DNA of 46,551 nucleotides from an uncultured Psychroflexus sp. (GCA_913056525.1 CAJXLO010000009.1:1-46551); one strand, 5' to 3'. Counted from the first letter of the stretch, positions 17,662 to 26,498 are shown. Notes: generated from the letters alone by a model not told the origin. Numbers and translations: made by a program.

Positions 17662-18432
17662 ATGCACACCAGGGAAGAAAAGTTAGCGGCCTTCGGTAGA
17701 TTACTGGACATCATGGACGATCTGCGCGAGCAGTGTCCATGGGACAGAAAACAGACCCTGGATAGCTTACGCCATTTGACCATAGAGGAAACTTACGAAC
17801 TGGGCGATGCGATATTAGATGGAAATCTACAGGAAGTAAAAAAAGAAGTCGGCGACCTACTTTTACATTTGGTCTTTTATGCGAAGATCGGCAGTGAAAA
17901 AGGAGCATTTGATATCGCTGATGTAAGTCATTCATTGTGTGATAAGCTCGTAGAAAGACATCCGCACGTATACGGTGATACGAAAGTTGACGATGAGGCT
18001 GAGGTCAAGAGGAACTGGGAAAAACTCAAGCTCAAGAAAAAATCGGATAGTGTTTTAGCGGGCGTTCCCAGGTCACTGCCTGCGCTCGTGAAAGCAGAAC
18101 GCATCCAGGATAAAGTGGCTGGCGTTGGTTTTGACTGGGATAACAGGAGTCAGGTGCTTGAAAAGGTGAAGGAAGAGATCAGCGAGCTTGAAGAAGCAAT
18201 TCAAAATAAAGACACGGATGCGATTGAAGATGAGATGGGTGATGTCTTTTTCTCGCTGATCAATTACTGCAGATACATTGAGGTCAATGCAGAAGCTGCC
18301 TTAGAACGAACCAACAAAAAGTTCATCGGCCGTTTTCAAAGAATGGAAGAAATAACACGAAAGGATAACACTTCACTTAGCGATATGCGACTATCAGAAA
18401 TGGACAAGCTCTGGGAACGTAGCAAAAAATAG
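17662..18432 (+). CDS. mazG: Nucleoside triphosphate pyrophosphohydrolase MazG
   Basis: MazG hydrolyses canonical and damaged NTPs to NMP and pyrophosphate, cleaning the nucleotide pool. The 256-residue product has two MazG domains. In the first, DLREQCPWDRKQTLDSL precedes the metal-binding EETYEL...EVGDLLLHLVFYA. In the second, the corresponding acidic residues are EEISELEEAI...DEMGDVFFSLINY. The linker includes RHPHVYGD and GVPRSLPALVKA, both standard. Its ATG abuts the stop of the DUF5606 gene. A possible terminator hairpin follows at 18449. Confidence 0.95.
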   Translation: MHTREEKLAAFGRLLDIMDDLREQCPWDRKQTLDSLRHLTIEETYELGDAILDGNLQEVKKEVGDLLLHLVFYAKIGSEKGAFDIADVSHSLCDKLVERHPHVYGDTKVDDEAEVKRNWEKLKLKKKSDSVLAGVPRSLPALVKAERIQDKVAGVGFDWDNRSQVLEKVKEEISELEEAIQNKDTDAIEDEMGDVFFSLINYCRYIEVNAEAALERTNKKFIGRFQRMEEITRKDNTSLSDMRLSEMDKLWERSKK

Positions 18433-18448
18433 GAATGATACCCACCAG

Positions 18449-18484
18449 GTTCTATAAAAGGAAGTTTCCAGCTTTAGAACTTTT
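18449..18484 (+). terminator. Possible terminator after mazG
   Basis: GTTCTA at 18449-18454 pairs with TAGAAC at 18475-18480, with an inner GGAA/TTCC stem around 18460-18469, followed by four T. The stem is interrupted, so it is only a moderate candidate. The rest of the 18433-18560 gap shows nothing clear. Confidence 0.4.
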
Positions 18485-18560
18485 CGTGTAAAACCAATCT
18501 TTATTTTAAGACCTGCTTAATGTCCTGTAAAGCATATTCCTTGTATCATTGCATCATGCT

Positions 18561-20072
18561 ATGAAAAATTACAGGAACAGGTTTTTTGATATTTCCGTGC
18601 CGGTTTTCGTTCCAGCGGCGGTCATCACCTTCTTTTTCGTTCTTCTTACGATCATCTTTGATCAACGAGCTGAAGAAGGCTTTTCAGATTTTCAATCCCT
18701 TATGTCAGAGAACTTTGGGCTTTTTATCAATATAGCGATCAATTACTTTTTGTTCTTCGTTTTTTTTCTGGCCTTGAGCAAGTTCGGAAAAGTCAAAATA
18801 GGTGGAGCGGCTGCAAAGCCGGTCTTTAATAAATTCTCATGGGTTGCGATGCTCTTTTCAGCCGGAATGGGAATAGGTCTTGTCTATTTTAGTGTAGCAG
18901 AACCTATGTTGAACTTCAATAACCCCATTCGCGATGGCCTGTCTTTTGAGAAAAGGTCTGATCTTGCCATGAAACACACTTTCTTCCATTATGGTTTCCA
19001 TGTTTGGGGAATTTATACCTTGTTAGGTATCGCTTTAGCTTATTTCACTTTCAATAAAGGGGTTCCATTATCCATCAGATCAACCTTAAAACCGCTTTTC
19101 GGTACGATGATGGATTCGGTTATCGGTTACACCATCGATATAGTCGCTGTGCTCGCAACATTGTTCGGCCTGGCTACGACACTTGGCTTTGGCGCAGTCC
19201 AGTTCTCTACTGGTATATCTGAGCTTTCCGGCATCGCGAATTCTATCAATTTACAGGTCATATCAATAGTAGGTATCACCCTGATCGCAACTGCATCTAT
19301 ATTATCCGGACTTCAGAAAGGCTTGAAATATTTAAGTAATCTGAACATCCTATTAGCATTAGTATTGTTTTTGTTCATTCTGATCATCGGCTCATCGGTC
19401 TATGTCTTTTCTGATCTGGCCGAAAACCTAGGTAACTATTTGACCGGTTTTTTTGAAATGAGCCTTTTTAGGAGCGAATATGCTACTGAGGATAGTTGGT
19501 ACAAAGGTTGGAGCATGTTCTATTGGTTCTGGTGGATATCCTGGTCACCGTTCGTGGCTACTTTCATCGCCCGGATATCAAAGGGAAGAACAATACGGGA
19601 AATGGCCATTTATGGCTTGATCATTCCATCGTTGTTCTCTTTTTTATGGATGTCTGTTATAGGAGAGAACGCTTTGCTCATGCAATTTGACGGAACGGTA
19701 GATTTGGCCGCGATCGTATCGGACGATAGTTCGCTGGGCTTGTTCAAGATGTTAGAGCAGTTACCATTTTACCGGATCACTGCCTTTTTAAGCATTTTCC
19801 TGGTCGGGACTTTCTTTATCACTTCATCAGATAGTGGTTCTCTTGTTGTAGACTTTATGACCTCAGGTGGAAAGCTGGATGCACCGAGAGGTCAGAAAGT
19901 ATTCTGGGCCTTTATGGAAGGTGCTATAGCCATTGCGTTATTGATCGGTGGTGGATTGACCGCACTGCAATCTGCATCAATTTCTACTGGATTTCCATTT
20001 GCCGTTATCTTGATATTCGTGAGCATTTCCCTGATTAAGACCTTACGTAAGGATGATCAACTTAAGGGATAG
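18561..20072 (+). CDS. BCCT family osmolyte transporter (glycine betaine/choline/carnitine type)
   Basis: This 503-residue inner-membrane protein belongs to the betaine-carnitine-choline transporter family, which imports quaternary ammonium solutes, usually with Na+ or H+. Twelve hydrophobic helices can be counted. Family signatures are GMGIGLVYFSVAEPM, the helix-8 motif WSMFYWFWWISWSPFVATF (aromatic residues of the substrate box) followed by ARISKGRTIREM, and TFFITSSDSGS. The N- and C-terminal tails are short, without the long sensor tail of BetP. The ATG at 18561 is taken as start; a TTG lies four codons upstream. In a marine bacterium, uptake of betaine as osmoprotectant is likely. Confidence 0.93.
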   Translation: MKNYRNRFFDISVPVFVPAAVITFFFVLLTIIFDQRAEEGFSDFQSLMSENFGLFINIAINYFLFFVFFLALSKFGKVKIGGAAAKPVFNKFSWVAMLFSAGMGIGLVYFSVAEPMLNFNNPIRDGLSFEKRSDLAMKHTFFHYGFHVWGIYTLLGIALAYFTFNKGVPLSIRSTLKPLFGTMMDSVIGYTIDIVAVLATLFGLATTLGFGAVQFSTGISELSGIANSINLQVISIVGITLIATASILSGLQKGLKYLSNLNILLALVLFLFILIIGSSVYVFSDLAENLGNYLTGFFEMSLFRSEYATEDSWYKGWSMFYWFWWISWSPFVATFIARISKGRTIREMAIYGLIIPSLFSFLWMSVIGENALLMQFDGTVDLAAIVSDDSSLGLFKMLEQLPFYRITAFLSIFLVGTFFITSSDSGSLVVDFMTSGGKLDAPRGQKVFWAFMEGAIAIALLIGGGLTALQSASISTGFPFAVILIFVSISLIKTLRKDDQLKG

Positions 20073-20185
20073 ATTTCACTATTTAAATCTCTGATCATAA
20101 TGATTATTTTTTTATTCTTTATTGATATCTACCTTTGTTAGATATTGACATATAAGGCCTTAAAGTTATTCACCTTACCAGTTCA

Positions 20186-20296
20186 ATGTACAAGGAACCT
20201 ATTTTTGCAAAATTTAAAAAACCTAAGTTTTTTCTAATCTTCAAAGAACACTTCTTTATATTGGTCACATTTGCGATAATTATTAATATCCAGTAG
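20186..20296 (+). CDS. Possible small membrane peptide (36 aa)
   Basis: A short ATG-initiated frame in the 239-bp gap between the BCCT gene and vsr encodes a basic, aromatic-rich N-terminus (MYKEPIFAKFKKPKFF) followed by a hydrophobic stretch (FFILVTFAIIINIQ). The layout resembles single-helix small membrane proteins. There is no ribosome binding site, and a TATTTTTG box at 20200 lies inside the frame, not upstream. I keep it only as a low-confidence candidate. Confidence 0.15.
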   Translation: MYKEPIFAKFKKPKFFLIFKEHFFILVTFAIIINIQ

Positions 20297-20311
20297 AATT
20301 ATATCCGAGCA

Positions 20312-20773
20312 ATGGCAAAAAACAAGACGTATAAAAGAGATGGACGTGCTCCAATACCGGTCAGGGAAAGCACTTCCCGACTAATGAGCAAGAATAAATC
20401 TAAGAATACCAAGCCGGAAATAGCCTTAAGAAAGGAAATGTGGCGTAAAAGAATCAGAGGTTACAGGCTACACTGGAAAAAAGCACCGGGCAAACCGGAC
20501 ATTGCATTTCCAGGTAGGAGGATCGCGATTTTCGTCAATGGTTGCTTCTGGCACAGATGTCCGCATTGTCAACCGCAATTGCCTAAATCCAATGTAGATT
20601 TCTGGAAGAACAAATTTGAGAAGAACGTGGAAAGAGATAAAAAAAAGAGAGAACAGCTTGCTCAGATCGGCTGGGAGACGATTACTATTTGGGAATGTCA
20701 GATCAAAAATAATGTAATAGAACAGGTGGAACGGATCAGGCAAACACTTTCGAGAAAAGAAGGTCAACAATAA
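20312..20773 (+). CDS. vsr: Very short patch repair (Vsr) endonuclease
   Basis: Vsr nicks DNA 5' of the T in T:G mismatches left by deamination of 5-methylcytosine, starting short-patch repair. The 153-residue product has the family layout: SRLMSKNKSKNTKPEIALR, the active-site segment GKPDIAFPGRRIAIFVNGCFWHRCPHC containing the catalytic Asp and the FWH zinc/mismatch region (quoted in part), and WKNKFEKNVERDKK. A late Trp pair (IGWETITIWECQ) is also typical. Vsr genes normally sit beside a cytosine-5 methyltransferase; none is present in this window. A DUF481 pseudogene follows, so this may be an accessory region. Confidence 0.92.
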   Translation: MAKNKTYKRDGRAPIPVRESTSRLMSKNKSKNTKPEIALRKEMWRKRIRGYRLHWKKAPGKPDIAFPGRRIAIFVNGCFWHRCPHCQPQLPKSNVDFWKNKFEKNVERDKKKREQLAQIGWETITIWECQIKNNVIEQVERIRQTLSRKEGQQ

Positions 20774-20890
20774 GTATGATAGACTGTTCTATTCTTCGTC
20801 CATCAATCAATTCAATCAAAGAATAAGTCGATATAGTAGGGGCGAACTCTTGATCTTAATACCATTTTTTGCAGGATAATAGCCTTTTTA

Positions 20891-21672
20891 ATGGTGAGTT
20901 TGATTAATATACTATTTCAAGGGCTCTTATTCTTCCCGTTTATGCATTTCGCACAGATCAATCAAAGCGGCACGCTACCATGGGGAGACTTGTCCGTAAC
21001 CGGATACTATCAAGGTGGTAATGTTGAAACTTTCATTTTCAGAACCAGGTCCAATCTAACCTATAGACCACGCGATAAATGGATGTTGAAGACCAAGAAC
21101 TCCTACGTTTATCAAGAATTTGGGTAATAAAGGCCGATGAAGACGTGTTAAGCCTTAATTTACTGTATTTCAATCCACAGAGAAAAGTCTACTCATTAGT
21201 GCCAGGAATCGCCAGTTCTAATTTCAAGAAAAAGATCGATCTGCGTTCTTTGTTCTGAGTCGGTGTTACCTGTAAAGCATTGGATAAAGAAAAGAACTGG
21301 CTAAAATTATCTATAACAAGCGAGTACGAGCAAACCCGATTTGATGAAACGGACTTTAATCTATCGTCCTATGATAATCGCGAATCCGTCAGGACCTTAC
21401 GAGGAACGCTTTCGATCAATGGGAAATATCACCTTTTCAAGGAAAAGCTTGTGTTGAACTATGAGTTATACGCGCAACCTTCGCTGGATCAAGATGATAA
21501 TTAAAGATGGCAGACCGATACAGGATTAGAGCTACCGATCTGGGATTTCCTTAATTTCAAGATCAACCACAGGTATGGTTTTGAAAGCATTGTTATTCAA
21601 GGTCAGGATGAAGAAGGTCGTATTCTTATTTTTAGATTTTCTAATAAAAGCTACAGGATCGAGCATGATTAA
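20891..21672 (+). pseudogene. Decayed DUF481 outer-membrane protein gene
   Basis: Three reading-frame pieces together rebuild one beta-barrel protein of the DUF481 family. Piece one (20891-21124) has a signal peptide, then NLTYRPRDKWMLKTKNSY and VYQEFG. A frameshift near 21125-21130 leads into a second frame: KADEDVLSLNLLYFNPQRK, NFKKKIDLRSLF. This frame is cut by an in-frame TGA at 21256-21258, continues as VGVTCKALDKEKNWLKLSI and YHLFKEKLVLNYELYAQPS, and is cut again by TAA at 21502-21504. It resumes as RWQTDTGLELPIWDFLNFK until the TAA at 21670. The intact ancestor would be about 260 residues. One frameshift plus two nonsense codons make function very unlikely. Confidence 0.85.
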
Positions 21673-21709
21673 TAGCTTTACCTTATGATGATTTCATAGC
21701 TACAATTAG

Positions 21710-21717
21710 TATATTTG
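21710..21717 (+). promoter_or_regulatory. -7 element (TATATTTG) upstream of the secreted unknown
   Basis: A perfect TAnnTTTG box ends 15 bp before the ATG at 21733. No TTG is found 17-23 nt upstream, so only half of the consensus is met. Its overlap with the TTG at 21715 argues against that TTG as a translation start. Confidence 0.4.
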
Positions 21718-21732
21718 AAAAAATTTCAAATT

Positions 21733-22287
21733 ATGAGAACTCTTCTTGTCTTGTTATTGATCATCGGTTTCAATGTGAAAGCCCAGTCCTGGATCGATGG
21801 GCAGTGTGAATTGATAAGCGACGTGAAGCTTACCGATTTTAAAGACGCTAAAAATGAGAATCGACTAAAATTGGTCATTGATCAGGAAAAGAAATTGATG
21901 GCTGATGATCAGGATGTCAGCTTTTTAGACAATGTACAGCGGAAAGAATATTTCTATAATTTCATTATGAACCCTGACGATCAAGATGATATGGCCAAAA
22001 AACCAACAAAGGCCGTTATCAGGGTTGAAAGCTATGGTCATAAGGAAGCTAAAAAGCGATTGATCGGTCAGTTAAGGGATGTCTATTACATCATCTGGAC
22101 AGAAGCAGCTGTGGAAGGATATGACAAAGAATATGTTGAGCTGGATTGCCAAAAACGCGAGAAAGTCCAGAAGAAATACCCTTATCAAGTTATAGAAAAC
22201 GTAGAAAAGCAAAAAAAGAAAGATGGTAACAAGCCACCTACACCGATGACATCGCCCAGTTTCAAAGGTGATGTTAAGGATAACTAA
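21733..22287 (+). CDS. Secreted protein of unknown function
   Basis: I do not recognise a family. The 184-residue product has a clear signal peptide (MRTLLVLLLIIGFNVKAQ, likely cleaved after the Ala-Gln). A mixed, highly charged mature part follows, with two Cys (QCEL near the new N-terminus and LDCQKRE near 145) that could form a disulfide. The C-terminal 40 residues are lysine- and proline-rich and look disordered (KQKKKDGNKPPTPMTSP). A periplasmic or outer-membrane-attached protein is likely. The ATG at 21733 is chosen over a TTG at 21715 because it gives a proper signal peptide and leaves room for the -7 box at 21710. Confidence 0.75.
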   Translation: MRTLLVLLLIIGFNVKAQSWIDGQCELISDVKLTDFKDAKNENRLKLVIDQEKKLMADDQDVSFLDNVQRKEYFYNFIMNPDDQDDMAKKPTKAVIRVESYGHKEAKKRLIGQLRDVYYIIWTEAAVEGYDKEYVELDCQKREKVQKKYPYQVIENVEKQKKKDGNKPPTPMTSPSFKGDVKDN

Positions 22288-22374
22288 GTATCAACTCTCG
22301 TTAAGATAAGCTTAATTTTAGGTATTCCCACCAACATCGTTACAGCTTCAGGGAATAACCAAAAAGATATTCCT

Positions 22375-22382
22375 TACATTTG
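22375..22382 (+). promoter_or_regulatory. -7 element (TACATTTG) upstream of lipA
   Basis: A perfect TAnnTTTG match lies 21 bp before the lipA ATG. No TTG occurs at the expected upstream distance. An imperfect inverted repeat (GGTATTCCC at 22321-22329 against GGGAATAACC at 22351-22360) lies just upstream; its role is unclear. Confidence 0.4.
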
Positions 22383-22403
22383 TAAAAGTAAATGATATAG
22401 AAG

Positions 22404-23294
22404 ATGGCAACAGCAACTATAACACAAGAAGAAGCAAAGACAACGACGAAAACACAAGGAAAGCCTAAATGGTTGCGCGTTAAACTACCTACTGGGAAAA
22501 AGTACCGCAATCTTAGGAAGTTAGTTGATAAATATGACCTCCATACGATTTGTACTTCCGGTAGTTGCCCTAATATGGGCGAATGCTGGGGCGAAGGTAC
22601 GGCCACCTTCATGATACTGGGAAATGTTTGTACAAGGTCCTGCGGTTTCTGCGGTGTTCAGACCGGAAGACCAGATACCTTAGAATGGGACGAACCAGAG
22701 AAAGTAGCGCGTTCCATAAAGATCATGGGAATAAAACATGCGGTGATAACATCTGTTGATAGAGATGATCTCAAGGATATGGGTTCCATCATGTGGGGCG
22801 AAACGGTAAAGGCCATCAGAAGAATGAACCCGCAAACTACATTAGAGACTTTAATACCAGATTTTCAGGGAGTAGAAAGAAATATCGATAGAATCGTAGA
22901 TGTTTCCCCTGAAGTTGTTTCCCATAATATGGAAACAGTAAGGAGATTAACGAGAGAAGTTAGGATACAGGCCAAATATGATCGCAGTTTAGGCGTTCTT
23001 AAATATTTGAAGGAACAAGGTATTAACAGAACGAAATCTGGTATTATGCTTGGCCTGGGTGAGCGAGATGAGGAAATCATCGAGACGCTCAGAGACCTGC
23101 GTTCCGTTGATGTGGACGTAGTCACCATCGGTCAATATTTACAACCCAGTAAGCAACATTTACCCGTTCAAGAATACGTTACACCAGAACGTTTTGAACG
23201 CTATAGAGAAATAGGATTGGATATGGGTTTCAGACATGTTGAGAGTAGTGCGTTAGTCCGTTCTTCCTATAAAGCTCAAAAACATATCCATTAA
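22404..23294 (+). CDS. lipA: Lipoyl synthase
   Basis: LipA inserts two sulfur atoms into octanoyl groups on the E2 and GcvH proteins, making the lipoyl cofactor. It is a radical SAM enzyme with two iron-sulfur clusters. The 296-residue product has the auxiliary-cluster cysteines Cys50, Cys55 and Cys61 (TICTSGSCPNMGECWG) and the radical SAM triad CTRSCGFC (Cys76, Cys80, Cys83). The conserved C-terminal RSSY provides the serine ligand of the auxiliary cluster. The octanoyltransferase lipB is not adjacent. Confidence 0.97.
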   Translation: MATATITQEEAKTTTKTQGKPKWLRVKLPTGKKYRNLRKLVDKYDLHTICTSGSCPNMGECWGEGTATFMILGNVCTRSCGFCGVQTGRPDTLEWDEPEKVARSIKIMGIKHAVITSVDRDDLKDMGSIMWGETVKAIRRMNPQTTLETLIPDFQGVERNIDRIVDVSPEVVSHNMETVRRLTREVRIQAKYDRSLGVLKYLKEQGINRTKSGIMLGLGERDEEIIETLRDLRSVDVDVVTIGQYLQPSKQHLPVQEYVTPERFERYREIGLDMGFRHVESSALVRSSYKAQKHIH

Positions 23295-23327
23295 TAAAGA
23301 CATTATATTGTCAAATCCAAAACTGGT

Positions 23328-24356
23328 TTGCGTTCTACAATTTTAAAAGTAGCAATAAATGGCTTCGGTCGAATCGGCCGAAGTTTTTTTAGACTATCGC
23401 TCAACGATCCAAATATACAGGTGGTTGCGATAAATGATCCCGCTGATACTAAGACTCTCGCCCATTTGCTTAAGTATGACAGCATTCACGGAGTACTTGA
23501 AGATTCCGTTAATGCAAAAGATGAAAGCATACATTGCAAAGACCTTGAGGTTTCCATAAGTCATGAAAAGGATATCAGCAAGATCAATTGGTGTCATGTC
23601 CATCCTGATTTCGTCCTGGAATCCAGTGGCCAATTCAAACACAAAGATCAATTAAAGCATCATTTGCTCAATGGTGCTAAGCGATGTATTTTAAGTGTAC
23701 CGCCAGCAGATGAAAAAATTAAGATGATCGTTCTGGGCGTTAATGATGATATCCTTGAAGCTGATGATAAGATCGTTTCTAATGCTTCCTGCACAACGAA
23801 CAACGCCGCGCCCATGCTGGATATCGTCCATAAGCATATAGGCGTGGAACAAGCTTATATTTCTACGGTACATTCCTTTACCACGGACCAAAGCCTCCAC
23901 GATTCACCCCATAAAGACCTACGCCGGGCTAGAGCCGCTACGCAATCCATTGTTCCAACTACGACCGGAGCTGCAAAGGCACTGACCAGAATATTCCCGG
24001 AACTTTCCCATGCCATAGGCGGTTGTGGGATACGTGTTCCCGTTCCTAATGGCTCGCTTACTGATATGACCCTGTACACGAAGCAAAAAACCGATGCGCA
24101 ACAGGTTAACCAACTTTTCAGGGAAGCTGTTCAAAAATACCCGTTTCGTATAATGAGCTATTGCGATGAACCTATTGTTTCCATTGATATTAAAGGTTCT
24201 CCCTATTCTTGCCTGTTCGATAGCGAAATGACATCCGTCATCGATGGTAATCTAGTGAAATTGATCGGTTGGTATGATAATGAACGTGGTTATTCCCATC
24301 GCCTTATCGATCTGATGAAAACGATGTACGCGCTTTCTCTTCCAGCCGATCATTAA
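23328..24356 (+). CDS. Glyceraldehyde-3-phosphate dehydrogenase (type I)
   Basis: This enzyme converts glyceraldehyde-3-phosphate to 1,3-bisphosphoglycerate with NAD(P). The product has the Rossmann start INGFGRIGR, NDPADTKTLAHLLKYDS, and the active-site SNASCTTN with Cys155. Also present are PHKDLRRARAA, IVPTTTGAAKA and the closing WYDNERGYSHRL. After CTTN most GAPDHs have a second Cys; here it is Asn (CTTNNAAP). Because flavobacteria often carry two GAPDH genes, this could be the gluconeogenic or a secondary form; that is inference. The only start candidate between the upstream stop and the domain is TTG at 23328. Its 3' end overlaps lpxK by 53 bp in convergent orientation. Confidence 0.92.
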   Translation: MRSTILKVAINGFGRIGRSFFRLSLNDPNIQVVAINDPADTKTLAHLLKYDSIHGVLEDSVNAKDESIHCKDLEVSISHEKDISKINWCHVHPDFVLESSGQFKHKDQLKHHLLNGAKRCILSVPPADEKIKMIVLGVNDDILEADDKIVSNASCTTNNAAPMLDIVHKHIGVEQAYISTVHSFTTDQSLHDSPHKDLRRARAATQSIVPTTTGAAKALTRIFPELSHAIGGCGIRVPVPNGSLTDMTLYTKQKTDAQQVNQLFREAVQKYPFRIMSYCDEPIVSIDIKGSPYSCLFDSEMTSVIDGNLVKLIGWYDNERGYSHRLIDLMKTMYALSLPADH

Positions 24357-25332
24357 GTAGTTCAAAGAAACGTTGTTCCTCACCCAGGATACGGAAGCGG
24401 ATAGGCAGATAATAGATCTCCTGGATATCGGTCTGGTCCTTTAATCGCATAAAATCCTTTTGCGTGGTAAGAACAGGTTGAGCGGCTTTGATATTTTCCA
24501 GCTCATTTCTCGTGAATACGTGATGATCGGTAAAACGCAAATGCCGGAATTCCTTGTTCCTTTCGTTCAGATGATCTACCAGCGGCCCTGGATGTGCGAT
24601 TCCTGTAACTAAAGTGAAATCATTGAGCTCCGTTAGGGCTATTTTTTTCTCTCTTCCTATGACTTCATCGGCATAATCGATATGAGAAAAGAATACTGGT
24701 TGTTCGTCAAATGCCTGCACCTTTTTTTTCAGTCGATGACGTTCTTTTAAGGATAGATCAGGCGGTGCTTTAGTAACTACTATAATATCAGCACGTTGAG
24801 CTCCCGATGAAGGTTCACGAAGGTCGCCGGCCGGTAAGAGCATATCATCCGGGAATGGCTTGTTATAAAGGGTAAGAAGTATATTGATATCCGCCTTCAC
24901 CGCTCGATGTTGGAAAGCATCATCAAGCAGGATGAGTTCTGGTGTAAGTTCATTCTCAAGTTGATACATGCCATTTGCTCTCTTTTCATCTACTGCGACA
25001 TTGATATCAGGAAACTGAAGTTTGAATTGCAAAGGTTCGTCCCCAACCTCTGTTGCTGAGTCAACTTTATTGACCTTCTTAAAACCGGTCGTTTTTCGTT
25101 TATAACCGCGACTTAGGACAGCTAATCTTTTTTCTTTCTGATAATGATCGATCAGCAAGGATAAGAAAGGGGTTTTTCCACTTCCGCCTACGTTGAGATT
25201 GCCTACACAAATGCTTGGCGTTTTGAATTGAGCTACTTTAAAGATACCTTTTTCATATAAAAAATTGCGTAAAAGGATGATCAGTCCATAGAGGAGTGCA
25301 AAAGGATAGAGTATTTTTCTTAATTCGGCCAT
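24304..25332 (-). CDS. lpxK: Tetraacyldisaccharide 4'-kinase
   Basis: LpxK phosphorylates the lipid A precursor at the 4' position, showing that the organism makes lipopolysaccharide. The 342-residue protein has an N-terminal membrane helix (about 8-25). The P-loop VGNLNVGGSGKTP and LAVLSRGYKRKT follow. Further downstream are the Walker B-like LILLDDAFQHRAV and ADIIVVTKAP, both family hallmarks. It is divergent from the NIF3-like gene with 63 bp between, and its last 53 bp overlap the convergent GAPDH gene. Confidence 0.95.
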   Translation of the reverse strand: MAELRKILYPFALLYGLIILLRNFLYEKGIFKVAQFKTPSICVGNLNVGGSGKTPFLSLLIDHYQKEKRLAVLSRGYKRKTTGFKKVNKVDSATEVGDEPLQFKLQFPDINVAVDEKRANGMYQLENELTPELILLDDAFQHRAVKADINILLTLYNKPFPDDMLLPAGDLREPSSGAQRADIIVVTKAPPDLSLKERHRLKKKVQAFDEQPVFFSHIDYADEVIGREKKIALTELNDFTLVTGIAHPGPLVDHLNERNKEFRHLRFTDHHVFTRNELENIKAAQPVLTTQKDFMRLKDQTDIQEIYYLPIRFRILGEEQRFFELLNDRLEEKARTSFSSDR

Positions 25333-25395
25333 TATTGCGAAAGTATAATTTTTATTTTTACAAGATGTTCATATATTAGTTCAACTAAAACATTC

Positions 25396-26496
25396 ATGTC
25401 AATGACTCTAAAAGAAATAACGAAAGCAATAAACGAACTCGCACCGGAACATTTTGCAGAAGATTTTGATAATGTAGGATTGATCGTAGGAGATGAGAAG
25501 AAAGAGGTCAGTAAGGCACTAATATCTTTAGATACGACAGAAGATGTTGTGAACGAGGCGATAGACAAGGGTTGTGAGCTTATAATCAGTTTCCATCCTA
25601 TTATATTCAAAGGATTAAAAAGATTGAACGCTAAGGATTACGTTTCAAGATCAGTAATAAAGGCCATAAAGAACGACATCGCGATCTATGCTACGCACAC
25701 AGCATTGGACAATATACATAAAGGCACGAACTTTTCCATGGCCGAGCAATTAGGTTTGCGGGAGTGCGAAGTACTCGTTCCTAAACCTGGAACGATCAAG
25801 AAGTTGACCACCTATATTCCAGTTGATGACACAGAAATGGTCAGAGAAGCTTTATTTACCGCTGGAGCAGGGAATATTGGGAACTATGAACGTTGTAGCT
25901 TTACCCTTGAAGGAACAGGATCTTTCAAAGGCAATGAAGATTCTAATCCGGTCAAAGGTGAACGTGGTGTAACCCAATTAGAACCGGAAAACCAGCTCAA
26001 TATCACCTTTCCAGCCCATCAAGAATTTGCAGTATTAAAAGCCCTTTTTAAGGCTCACCCTTATGAAGAAGTAGCTTATGAAGTAGAAACGCTGGAAAAC
26101 ATTGATCAACAGCGCGGAATAGGGATGATAGGCAAGTTGCCGGATACTTTATCGGAAAGAGCATTCATTGAAAAGCTTAAAAAGGCCTTTCAAACGACTT
26201 GTATCCGTCATTCAAGGTTCAATGAAAAAAATATCAACAATGTAGCTGTATTAGGAGGTAGTGGTGCTTTTGCCATCAGTAAAGCACGATCAGCCGGAGC
26301 AGATGCTTATGTGACCGCTGACCTGAAGTATCATGATTTCTTTCAGGCTGAGAGCGACCTGTTACTTGCGGACATCGGACATCATGAAAGCGAACAGTTT
26401 ACAAAAAACTTATTATATGATCATCTTAGGGAAAAATTTCCTAATTTTGCATTTGTTTTAGCAGAAACGAATACAAATCCTGTTCAATATACATAG
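25396..26496 (+). CDS. NIF3-like dinuclear metal-centre protein (YbgI/DUF34 family)
   Basis: The 366-residue protein belongs to the widely conserved NIF3 family, which forms hexameric rings with a two-metal site per subunit. Metal ligands are visible in ISFHPIIF and YATHTALDN near the N-terminus and in DIGHHESEQ near the C-terminus. A PII-like insertion of about 120 residues (HPYEEVAYEV at its end) separates the halves, as in the longer form of the family. A GTP cyclohydrolase-type or hydrolase activity has been proposed but is not settled. It is followed 2 bp later by the zinc-ribbon-like coiled-coil gene, a pairing common in Bacteroidota. Confidence 0.92.
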   Translation: MSMTLKEITKAINELAPEHFAEDFDNVGLIVGDEKKEVSKALISLDTTEDVVNEAIDKGCELIISFHPIIFKGLKRLNAKDYVSRSVIKAIKNDIAIYATHTALDNIHKGTNFSMAEQLGLRECEVLVPKPGTIKKLTTYIPVDDTEMVREALFTAGAGNIGNYERCSFTLEGTGSFKGNEDSNPVKGERGVTQLEPENQLNITFPAHQEFAVLKALFKAHPYEEVAYEVETLENIDQQRGIGMIGKLPDTLSERAFIEKLKKAFQTTCIRHSRFNEKNINNVAVLGGSGAFAISKARSAGADAYVTADLKYHDFFQAESDLLLADIGHHESEQFTKNLLYDHLREKFPNFAFVLAETNTNPVQYT

Positions 26497-26498
26497 AT

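Noticed and set aside
21256-21504. In-frame TGA and TAA in the DUF481 gene as possible recoding (selenocysteine or readthrough)
   Set aside because: There is also a frameshift, and two different stop codons are involved; decay explains all three more simply.
22321-22360. Inverted repeat ahead of lipA as a riboswitch or terminator
   Set aside because: A short stem with a bulge and a 21-nt loop; no T run and no recognisable riboswitch core.
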